From an uncultured Colwellia sp. (lineage in GTDB: Bacteria > Pseudomonadota > Gammaproteobacteria > Enterobacterales > Alteromonadaceae), in NCBI GenBank assembly GCA_913020705.1, contig CAJWBY010000227.1, forward strand, positions 1-5,741: a DNA stretch of 5,741 nt, read 5' to 3'. Below are positions 1 to 5,616 of the stretch, piece after piece. Both the position numbers and the translations under genes were made by a program. Within the stretch, counting starts at the first letter, position 1; the number at the start of each line of letters is the position of its first letter. A model generated the notes under the pieces. The model did not search any database. It was not told the origin of the DNA and worked only from the letters and a program-made list of their open reading frames with translations.

Positions 1-231
1 TTTAGAGAAAGTTTTAATTTGAAATTCAAAAAAAAAGAAAAAGGTAGTTATGTGGCAAATTTGTTGATGAAAAATATTGAATTAAAATATGATGATTATA
101 AAATTTCATTTTCTTTTCTAGGTAAGAATAAGTGTGTAAATAAAATCAAAGAAGCTAGAGTGGAAATGGAATTTATAAAAAATTATCAAGAACGTAAAAT
201 CTCATTTTGGGATACTTTAATGGGTATATGA
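1..231 (+). CDS. C-terminal fragment of an unrecognised AT-rich protein
   Basis: The frame is open from the first base to a TGA at 229-231, so this is probably the 3' end of a gene that starts left of the window. The only in-window start near the edge is a TTG at 19-21 with no convincing ribosome site, which would give 70 residues. The visible part is lysine-rich (a KKKEK cluster near the left edge) and ends in a short aromatic tail, SFWDTLMGI. I see no signal peptide, membrane segment or recognisable domain. GC content is very low, about 15-22% in the first 120 bases and well below the operon downstream, which hints at a different origin. I do not recognise the family. It could also be a chance open frame in AT-rich DNA, although a chance frame in such DNA would be expected to meet stop codons sooner. 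Confidence 0.4.
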   Translation, partial: FRESFNLKFKKKEKGSYVANLLMKNIELKYDDYKISFSFLGKNKCVNKIKEARVEMEFIKNYQERKISFWDTLMGI

Positions 232-474
232 TTTGTTATCTTGAAGGAGCTGTAATTATTTATTTTATAAATAAGTGTGCATGATTGTTACTTAATTTTT
301 TGATTAACATTAATATTAAGTATTGGTGATTTTTTTTAAAAAAATAGATTAAATTGTCGTTGGAAAGCTTTGTTTACGGTATAAAATTTAGAGTAAGTTA
401 TCTTTATATAGATAAATATATTAAATTTTCAGGTTATTTACATTCTTTCAAATAGAAGTTTAGTATCTAAAGTA
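232..474. other. AT-rich non-coding stretch
   Basis: No convincing gene is visible on either strand. The stretch is very AT-rich and contains a run of eight T followed by seven A at 330-344, which is self-complementary but has no GC stem and so is a poor terminator. A TATAAA at 380-385 resembles a -10 box but lacks a well-spaced -35 box. Together with 475-719 it makes a gap of nearly 490 bases between the partial left-hand gene and the RAYT pseudogene. Confidence 0.5.
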
Positions 475-495
475 ATACCCTAAAAGACTGGGTAT
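475..495. repeat. Short inverted repeat (hairpin)
   Basis: ATACCC at 475-480 pairs with GGGTAT at 490-495 across a 9-nt loop. The right arm can instead pair its GGGTA with TACCC at 511-515, so two mutually exclusive stems are possible. It lies at the point where base composition changes from very AT-rich to moderate, just upstream of a larger hairpin and of the RAYT pseudogene. It may be part of a REP-like unit, but this is inference. Confidence 0.4.
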
Positions 496-520
496 AATCG
501 CTATAAGACGTACCCCAGAA

Positions 521-547
521 GTTGGAATAGCGACAGCGTTTTCCAAC
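521..547. repeat. REP-like palindrome upstream of the RAYT gene
   Basis: GTTGGAA at 521-527 and TTCCAAC at 541-547 form a perfect 7-bp stem around a 13-nt GC-richer loop containing AGCGACAGCG. RAYT proteins are known to act on short palindromes that occur near their own gene and dispersed through the host genome, and this hairpin lies about 170 bp upstream of the RAYT start. Its form resembles interspersed repeats I recall from gammaproteobacteria, but copy number cannot be judged from one window. Confidence 0.55.
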
Positions 548-719
548 ATGAACAACCGACGTAAACTGTAATATACGATGGTGCTTTCCGATCTCAATGG
601 ATTACGAGATGATTTCATTAATTGGTGTGGAGGCTGATGATTGGGTGGTGTTAGGGCGGGAAGCTCTGTCGCTATTTCTCCCTAGAATAATTTTAAATAT
701 GCGGTTGAAAAGGGGGGGG

Positions 720-1293
720 ATGCTGAATTATCGACGTTATTGGGTGTCGACTGGATGTTATTTTTTTACAGTAAATTTGCTGGAACGGAAAAATACTTTG
801 CTGGTGGATCATATTGATTTGTTACGCGATTCGGTTCGAAACTGTAAACAAAATCGCCCCTTTCATATCGACACTTGGGTTGTTTTGCCAGAGCATATGC
901 ATTCGACTGCATGGATGCAGAAGTTAGAGTAACGCATGGAGCGGTTGCCGAGCATTTGGACGCCACCTGGAAGGTGATGATGACTTCGCTAACCGTTGGA
1001 AGATCATTAAAACTTATTTTTCGAAAGTTATTTCCATAAAGGAAAGACATTCTAAAGTAAAGGTAAATCGGGGAGAGCGAGGTATTTGGCAACGGCGATA
1101 TTGGGAGTATTTGATTTACGATGATCGTAATTATGAAAAACATATGGATTATTTACATTTTAATCCGGTTAAACACGGCTGGATGACCAACGTGGTCGAT
1201 TGGCCTTTTTCCAGCTTTCATCGTTATTTAAAATTTGGGGTTTATTCAACGGACTGGACAGGTGAGAATATCCCTGGATATCAACGCAGGTGA
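720..1293 (+). pseudogene. Decayed REP-associated tyrosine transposase (RAYT, Y1_Tnp / IS200-like)
   Basis: RAYTs are single-copy HUH endonucleases that nick REP palindromes through one tyrosine. The start at 720 gives MLNYRRYW, the family's usual N-terminus, followed by FFTVNLLER and the HIDLLRDSVR region. The metal-binding HUH motif HMH is at residues 59-61 within VLPEHMH. Directly after it the expected C-I-W continuation is interrupted by 48 foreign bases (904-951) that bring a TAA at 930-932. The frame resumes with I-W-T at 954, then one extra base near 969-970 shifts it. From 970 to the stop at 1293 the rest is clear: FANRWKIIK, RGERGIWQRRYWE, YLHFNPVKHG and DWPFSSFHRY. The family usually has about 180-200 residues, so the gene is essentially full length but dead. 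The frame is open upstream from 597, yet that part does not resemble the family. A run of eight G abuts the start codon. Confidence 0.88.
904..951. repeat. 48-bp palindrome-containing insertion in the RAYT gene
   Basis: Removing 904-951 rejoins GCATT (899-903) to GCATT (952-956) and restores the reading H-M-H-C-I-W-T expected for RAYTs, so the insert is defined by the family's own conservation. It contains the hairpin CTGCAT-GG-ATGCAG at 907-920 and a second related GCATGGA at 934-940, 25 bp after the first at 909-915. Its length is a multiple of three. The frame through it is open except for one TAA at 930-932. It resembles small palindromic interspersed repeats I recall from other gammaproteobacterial genomes, but this is from memory. 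Confidence 0.6.
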
Positions 1294-1313
1294 ATAACTT
1301 TAGCTGTCATGGT

Positions 1314-1326
1314 TGAACGCGGTTCA
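1314..1326. repeat. Small hairpin between RAYT remnant and operon
   Basis: TGAAC at 1314-1318 and GTTCA at 1322-1326 pair around a GCG loop. It lies 20 bp past the RAYT stop. There is no T-tract directly after it, so it is not a standard terminator; it may be a relic of the element end. Confidence 0.3.
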
Positions 1327-1350
1327 TTTATCCAGCCTATCCTTTGAACT

Positions 1351-1378
1351 TTGAAAAATAAAATTTTCTTTCATTAAT
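1351..1378 (+). promoter_or_regulatory. Tentative operon promoter
   Basis: TTGAAA at 1351-1356 and ATTAAT at 1373-1378 are spaced 16 nt apart in AT-rich DNA just ahead of the first operon gene. The -10 match is only 4 of 6. Transcription would then start near 1385, downstream of the TTG at 1379, which would favour the GTG at 1406 as the true start. A TAAAAT at 1359-1364 is an alternative -10 without a good -35. Confidence 0.25.
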
Positions 1379-2329
1379 TTGAATCATAAAAATAGGTTAA
1401 ACCGAGTGCTAAAATCTTTATCTTTATCTTTATTGTTTTCTCTAATCGTTTTGTTTAACTTAAATGCCTGTCAAACTATAACGAATACGGATTTTGACCA
1501 AGCGCCTATCACCTATAGTACATTTACAGAACAATCAGGTTGGCAAATCTGGCAATTAGATCTACAGAATAACCAAACCCAACAACTAACTAACAGTGAA
1601 AATGAAGCCTATTACCCAGCATTAAGTGCTTCTGGCTTGCTGGTTTTTAGTGATCATAATGGTCAAATTTGGCTATTAAGATCCAATAAGAAAAACCATG
1701 AACAACAAACACCAGAACTCATTTCATCATTACCCAAATATTGCGGACATCCTGCGATTTCACCGAATGGTAAACGCTTGGTTTGTGCGTGTTTTACTTT
1801 TATCAATCGCAGTGAAGACAGTGATTTGTATCTGGTTGATTTGGAAACGGGTCACAGTGATCGTTTAATCAACTTACCTGGGCTACAAAAACATCCAGCC
1901 TGGTCTCCTGATAGCAAACAAATAGTATTCAGTTCTGGTTACCGAGAAAGAGGTGAAAAAATTATCGAACAATTATGGCAGATGAATTTAGCCAATAAGG
2001 TGCCGGTTAAAATTGTCGATAATGGACATTCTAATATTCATCCAGCTTGGTCGCCTGATGGAAAACAAATCGCTTATAGTTCTGATGTCAACGGATCATT
2101 GGATATTTGGCTTTATAACATGAGCGGCAAACACTCTATTCCAATAACAGATTTACCTGTGCTGGAAAGCGATCCGGCTTGGCGACCTGATGGTGATGCG
2201 TTGGTTTATGTGTCCACACGTGAGGGGACAATGAGTTTATGGGAAATTGATTTAAACACTAAACAAGAACAAAAACTGTTGAGTTTACCGGAAGATATTC
2301 ATGAACCAGTTTGGCATCAGGGACAATAA
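1379..2329 (+). CDS. TolB-like beta-propeller lipoprotein
   Basis: Predicted envelope lipoprotein built almost entirely of TolB/PD40 propeller blades. From TTG 1379 the signal peptide ends in a lipobox, LNAC, with Cys at residue 31; Gln-Thr after the Cys gives no inner-membrane retention signal, so outer-membrane sorting is likely. Blade motifs recur at residues 124 (HPAISPNG), 172 (HPAWSPD), 221 (HPAWSPDG) and 265 (DPAWRPDG), 44-49 residues apart. At 316 residues it lacks the N-terminal domain of true TolB (about 430 residues), so it is a paralogue rather than the Tol-Pal component. The start is uncertain: TTG 1379 has no Shine-Dalgarno sequence, while GTG 1406, with AGG at 1394-1396, gives a cleaner signal peptide (MLKSLSLSLLFSL...) with Cys at 22. 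It is the first gene of a four-gene operon, and the next start lies 2 nt after its stop. A protein-binding or scaffolding role is inferred from the fold. Confidence 0.88.
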   Translation: MNHKNRLNRVLKSLSLSLLFSLIVLFNLNACQTITNTDFDQAPITYSTFTEQSGWQIWQLDLQNNQTQQLTNSENEAYYPALSASGLLVFSDHNGQIWLLRSNKKNHEQQTPELISSLPKYCGHPAISPNGKRLVCACFTFINRSEDSDLYLVDLETGHSDRLINLPGLQKHPAWSPDSKQIVFSSGYRERGEKIIEQLWQMNLANKVPVKIVDNGHSNIHPAWSPDGKQIAYSSDVNGSLDIWLYNMSGKHSIPITDLPVLESDPAWRPDGDALVYVSTREGTMSLWEIDLNTKQEQKLLSLPEDIHEPVWHQGQ

Positions 2330-2331
2330 TA

Positions 2332-3456
2332 ATGGGGAATAAATCGGTGAAAAAATCTAGTTGCTTTATCAATTCTTCCTTGAAGGTTTTATTATATTTA
2401 TTTCTGTTTTCAATGGAGTCAATTCAAGCACAAGAAAACTTCAAACTGGAAATCGTTGAAGTTGAGCCTCGTCAATTTAATCCTTCAGTGCATGAGCAGG
2501 CAAAAATTCAATTTAAAAGCGAGCGGGATGGTCAGGCCTTTGTCAAAATATATGATCGCAGAGCTTATCAGGTACGGGAGATTGCTGTCGAACATATCAC
2601 TGCCAATGAAATAGTCACAGTAGCTTGGAATGGTCAGGATGATCAGGGGAAATTAGTACCAGATGAAGCTTATTTTTTTTCTATTGAGGCGACGGATATT
2701 CGCGGCAATATTGTTGAATACAATCCTATTCAAGCAAAATTTAATCGCTCTATGCCAATGCGTGTCAATTATGATGCTGAGAGTGATAAGCTCTCGTTTA
2801 CGGTTGAACAGGATGGTATTGTTAATATTCGTTCCGGAATTGCGGATGGAGGTCCGTTATTAACCAAATTAGTTGAATGGAAGCCTTATTTACAGGGTCA
2901 ATACAGTATCGATTGGGACGGCTGGGATAAATCACGGACGGTTTCGGTTGAGTCGATACCTCAGCATCATTTATTTTCACAGATCGCTATTTTGCCGGAA
3001 TACAGTATTTTTACTCAGGGTCATCCAACAAAAAATGCGCGTATTTATTCCTTGGCATATCCTGATGATTCTCTAAAACGTATGGATTCAGCGGACTTTG
3101 CGGATCGATTATATTCACAAGCAGATGTCTTTCCCTATAAAAGTTTGAGCCCGGTTTTTGATTTTAGTTTTAATGATATTGTTGAAAGCCATAATAACTT
3201 ACCCGTTGTTTCCGATAAGTTTGGAATCACTATTAGGCTTCAGGAGTCAGTTAAACAGCGGGTTACCGAATCTCGTTATGAAATTTTAGTATTTGTTGAC
3301 TATAAATTTGTTACCGAAATTGAAGAAGGCCGCTCTCCAGCCCGTATGAATATTGATATCTCGAAACTATCTGCCGGTGAACATGTATTAACGGTTAACC
3401 TGGTTACACTTAAGGGAGGCGTCGCAACCCTGAGCAAACGTTTTGTCACAAAATAA
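2332..3456 (+). CDS. Secreted FlgD-Ig-like domain protein
   Basis: Predicted periplasmic or exported protein of 374 residues. ATG 2332 is chosen because AGGGA at 2319-2323 sits 8 nt upstream; GTG 2347 is possible but less well supported. A signal peptide with hydrophobic core near residues 17-27 ends at IQA, with cleavage likely after Ala33. Residues of about 40-140 match the Ig-like fold found in FlgD and in many secreted proteins, with the hallmark WNGQDDQGKLVP at 99-110 followed by AYFFSIEATD. A second, degenerate copy may occupy about 145-235, where WDGWDKS begins at residue 195. The C-terminal 80 or so residues look like another beta-sandwich, ending in SAGEHVLTVNLVT. No catalytic motif is seen. 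It lies between two lipoprotein genes, so an adaptor or structural role in an envelope complex is a reasonable inference. It is not the flagellar hook-cap protein: no flagellar gene is near. Confidence 0.82.
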   Translation: MGNKSVKKSSCFINSSLKVLLYLFLFSMESIQAQENFKLEIVEVEPRQFNPSVHEQAKIQFKSERDGQAFVKIYDRRAYQVREIAVEHITANEIVTVAWNGQDDQGKLVPDEAYFFSIEATDIRGNIVEYNPIQAKFNRSMPMRVNYDAESDKLSFTVEQDGIVNIRSGIADGGPLLTKLVEWKPYLQGQYSIDWDGWDKSRTVSVESIPQHHLFSQIAILPEYSIFTQGHPTKNARIYSLAYPDDSLKRMDSADFADRLYSQADVFPYKSLSPVFDFSFNDIVESHNNLPVVSDKFGITIRLQESVKQRVTESRYEILVFVDYKFVTEIEEGRSPARMNIDISKLSAGEHVLTVNLVTLKGGVATLSKRFVTK

Positions 3457-3472
3457 GGAGATATACATTATG
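3455..3472 (+). promoter_or_regulatory. Strong ribosome binding site of the rhodanese lipoprotein gene
   Basis: AAGGAG at 3455-3460 overlaps the stop codon of the preceding gene and lies 9 nt before ATG 3470. It fixes that ATG against the upstream TTG at 3443. The stretch AAGGAGATATACAT is identical to the well-known phage T7 gene 10 leader; the surrounding sequence is ordinary operon DNA, so I take this as coincidence. Confidence 0.75.
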
Positions 3473-4465
3473 ACCAGACTGCTTAGCTTATTTTTACTCT
3501 TGTTTTTGAGTGTCAGTTTAAATGGGTGCAAATGGGATGCGTCTGATAACAATTTAGTTTTTACCACCCGACACGGTATGGGGATTGATAAATGGTCATC
3601 GGTATGGCTCATCAAGCGTCACATCTCTCCTAAAGCCGAAATTCATTGGTTAAAAAAAGAGGATGATACTGATTTAGGGGTTTTATTTGATATTGAGGAC
3701 GCGCTATATAAACGTACAGGTAAAGCATCCACCTTTTCAACATTGATTTCAGGATTTAATGTTGAGTTTGAGTTTTCCCCCGATTTTTTACAATTGGTTC
3801 ATGATGTTGAAATCAATTATTGGGGAGCTTCTGAACTGGTTTATTCAGATTATGTTGAAACTCAGTTTAGACATCTACAAGAAATCTATGGACAGGAAAA
3901 AACTCCGATGGCTTGTTATCTTGATTTTTTCGACAATGTGGCTGCCCATTTATCTCAATTTCAAGATATTGAACCCAATCGGCTAAATGAAATTAAACTA
4001 TTGCCTGACTCTACCTGTACTGAAGAAAAGCTGGAACCGAAAATACCAAGAACCCAACTTGTGGCTGAATGGCCGATTGAAACAATTCTGAAGGCTATTG
4101 AACAAGATAAAAAGATCATTTTTATTGATGTCAGAGAAGAAGATGAATTTGTTGAACATCATTTACCTGGTGCAATCAATGTCAAAATCCGAGATATACC
4201 TGAGTTTGATTTTCGTACTTTAGATGAAGCAGATTTGGTTGTGCCTTATTGTGTGAAGGATTTTCGTGGTTTCGAAATGGCTCGTTTACTAAAACAACGT
4301 GTTAATAAAAATGTATTGTTGATGCGTCCTTATGGCCTAAAAGGCTGGATGTCTTTGGGGTTGCCTACTGCTGGAATGGCTACTGAAGAATCTGAAGCCG
4401 TTAAACTATTAAAGACTTGTGCAGAGCAATTGGAGTCCTGTTTAAAAGCAGGAGCCAAAGTATGA
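3470..4465 (+). CDS. Lipoprotein with ChrB C-terminal-like domain and rhodanese domain
   Basis: Predicted 331-residue lipoprotein: the signal peptide ends in LNGC with Cys20, followed by Lys-Trp, which suggests the outer membrane. Residues of about 29-125 (TTRHGMGIDKWSSVWLIKRH, then FDIEDALY, STFSTLISGF and LVHDVEINYWG) resemble the C-terminal domain of the chromate-resistance protein ChrB, which has D-x-x-x-x-x-WLIRRFI-x-P and a later VHD motif. Residues of about 205-310 are a rhodanese (sulfurtransferase) domain: IDVREEDEF around 219-227, HLPGAINV, and an active-site loop CVKDFR with the catalytic Cys at 261. The catalytic Cys and loop Arg are kept, so the domain is probably active in persulfide transfer. 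Known ChrB-rhodanese fusions that I recall are cytoplasmic with rhodanese first; here the order is reversed and the protein is exported. The stop overlaps the next start by 4 nt. Rhodanese assignment is firm; the ChrB-like one is moderate. Confidence 0.87.
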   Translation: MTRLLSLFLLLFLSVSLNGCKWDASDNNLVFTTRHGMGIDKWSSVWLIKRHISPKAEIHWLKKEDDTDLGVLFDIEDALYKRTGKASTFSTLISGFNVEFEFSPDFLQLVHDVEINYWGASELVYSDYVETQFRHLQEIYGQEKTPMACYLDFFDNVAAHLSQFQDIEPNRLNEIKLLPDSTCTEEKLEPKIPRTQLVAEWPIETILKAIEQDKKIIFIDVREEDEFVEHHLPGAINVKIRDIPEFDFRTLDEADLVVPYCVKDFRGFEMARLLKQRVNKNVLLMRPYGLKGWMSLGLPTAGMATEESEAVKLLKTCAEQLESCLKAGAKV

Positions 4466-5130
4466 AAAAATGTATTCTTTGGCTAGCGGTATTAATTGTT
4501 TTTCTCATTCCTATAATACAATGGGGAAACAATGTTTTTGTTTCAGATAAACTAATTAACTACCAGTTACCACCAGGGCAATGGTTTTATTTGCTATCTA
4601 AATTAATGGCGCAATATGCGTTCTTATTTTTGACAGTACAACTGATTCTTGGCTTACTATTAGCTGACCGGCCTAATTGGTTTTCGTGGTTATCAATTAA
4701 AGTACACCGATCAATCGGGCTGATTGCTTTGGTAACCACTTTGTTGCATGCTGGGCTATTTGTAGCCGCCGTGGGTATCAGGTCAGGACATTTTCCATCT
4801 AAGTTATTAGAAATCAAGTTAGATCAAGGGTTTTATAACTTATATGTTAGCTTCGGTGTGATAGCTGCTAGTTTACTGATCCTAGTGGCAATTATCGGCC
4901 TTTTCAGGGGCTTGCTTCCAGTATTGTTTTTCCGTTACGCTCATCGTTTGGCATGGCTGGTTTGGTTATTCGGTTTTGTTCATAGTTATGCTATTGGAAC
5001 TGAAACAGGCGGTTGGTTGGTGTGGAGCTGGTTTTATCTATTAGCAGGTGGCTTAGTTGGCTTACTCCTGATCTATCGTATTATATCAATTATTTATAGA
5101 GCTAGGTTTAAAAAGTCTATTGCTATTTGA
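4462..5130 (+). CDS. Ferric-reductase-like membrane cytochrome b
   Basis: Predicted 222-residue inner-membrane protein of the ferric reductase-like transmembrane family (Ferric_reduct, related to MsrQ and NOX cores). ATG 4462 has AGGAG at 4450-4454, 7 nt upstream, and overlaps the previous stop as ATGA, indicating translational coupling. About six helices are visible, near residues 5-24, 44-68, 82-105, 124-147, 158-178 and 187-211. Two histidine pairs, His82/His96 and His161/His174, have the 13-14 residue spacing that ligates two stacked b hemes across two helices in this family. No FAD or NAD(P) domain is attached, so electrons must come from quinol or a separate partner, as in MsrQ. MsrQ usually has Arg-Arg where this has His82-Arg83, and no msrP is adjacent, so I do not call it MsrQ. 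With a rhodanese lipoprotein just upstream, a role in delivering electrons to, or taking them from, a periplasmic thiol/persulfide reaction is inferred. Confidence 0.85.
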   Translation: MKKCILWLAVLIVFLIPIIQWGNNVFVSDKLINYQLPPGQWFYLLSKLMAQYAFLFLTVQLILGLLLADRPNWFSWLSIKVHRSIGLIALVTTLLHAGLFVAAVGIRSGHFPSKLLEIKLDQGFYNLYVSFGVIAASLLILVAIIGLFRGLLPVLFFRYAHRLAWLVWLFGFVHSYAIGTETGGWLVWSWFYLLAGGLVGLLLIYRIISIIYRARFKKSIAI

Positions 5131-5140
5131 TGTGGTTTTG

Positions 5141-5441
5141 TTATGGTTTAGCATCTATATTTGATATATCCTGACTACCATGAAGCACAGTAACGATATA
5201 AATATGGTTGGCTTGGTGCAAATAAATAATTAGGTAGCCTTGAAAGATTAATTCTCTTAGAACTTTTCTATTGTCAGCTTCGAATACGACTCTTCCAAGC
5301 TCAGGGAAATCTTCAAGTTTTTTTGGTGACTTCAAAAATACGTTCAATAAACTGACGAGCATAAAAACTTGAGTCTTTGCCGATATAAGTTTGAATGCCT
5401 TCCATATCTTCTAATGCTGGCTCTGTCCATCTAACTCGCAT
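5141..5441 (-). pseudogene. ParE/RelE-family toxin with a 1-nt frameshift, cut off from its antitoxin
   Basis: Reading from ATG (5441-5439) the product begins MRVRWTEPALEDMEGIQTYI, the standard N-terminus of ParE-type toxins of type II toxin-antitoxin systems, then runs through FYARQFIERIFEVTKK to a TGA at 5315-5313 (42 residues). Skipping one A of a seven-A run (plus-strand T at 5318-5324) continues into KLEDFPELGR, VRELIFQGYLIIY-like KVLRELIFQGYLIIYL and VTVLHGSQDIS, and ends at 5143-5141. The joined 99 residues match the family's usual length. ParE toxins inhibit gyrase and RelE toxins cleave mRNA; which applies is not visible. The antitoxin normally lies immediately upstream, but an insertion sequence begins about 8 bp before the start codon, so promoter and antitoxin are displaced or lost. 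The gene is convergent with the operon, 10 bp from its end. A sequencing error or slippage in the A run could mean it is not truly broken. Confidence 0.83.
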
Positions 5442-5570
5442 TGCCTAGGAGCTTGTCCGACTACTAGAGTTTAACTCAGGCGCTTATTTTTGAATTATTC
5501 CCCCTCTGCTCTAATCAAACACAATAATAGGCTGTAACGGCCCTATATTACTAATTATATCAGTATCTTG

Positions 5571-5579
5571 TGGTATAAT
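5571..5579 (+). promoter_or_regulatory. Extended -10 promoter of the IS transposase
   Basis: TGGTATAAT at 5571-5579 is a perfect extended -10 element, 37 nt before the transposase ATG. No good -35 is visible at the expected spacing (CTAATT near 5551), which is common for extended -10 promoters. Confidence 0.5.
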
Positions 5580-5616
5580 TAGTACTCGATCTAAGCTAAC
5601 AGCATTCAGTATTGTC

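Noticed and set aside
330..344. Terminator at the T8A7 run
   Set aside because: There is no GC-bearing stem; it is a simple low-complexity palindrome.
597..719. N-terminal extension of the RAYT reading frame from ATG 597
   Set aside because: The frame is open but the residues do not resemble RAYT N-termini, whereas MLNYRRYW from 720 is the expected start.
766..1143. 125-codon open frame on the minus strand
   Set aside because: It lies antisense to clear RAYT coding sequence in other frames and has no family features.
1379..2329. Calling the propeller lipoprotein TolB
   Set aside because: It is a lipoprotein, lacks the N-terminal TolB domain, is about 110 residues shorter and is not near tol-pal genes.
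2663..3076. Two 66-67-codon plus-strand frames inside the Ig-like gene
   Set aside because: They overlap a well-supported CDS in another frame and lack ribosome sites or family features.
3455..3472. Vector or synthetic origin suggested by the T7 gene 10-like leader
   Set aside because: The match is short and lies inside a continuous natural operon, overlapping the stop codon of the preceding gene; a strong natural ribosome site explains it.
4587..4817. 76-codon open frame on the minus strand
   Set aside because: It is the antisense shadow of the cytochrome b gene, which has clear helices and heme ligands.
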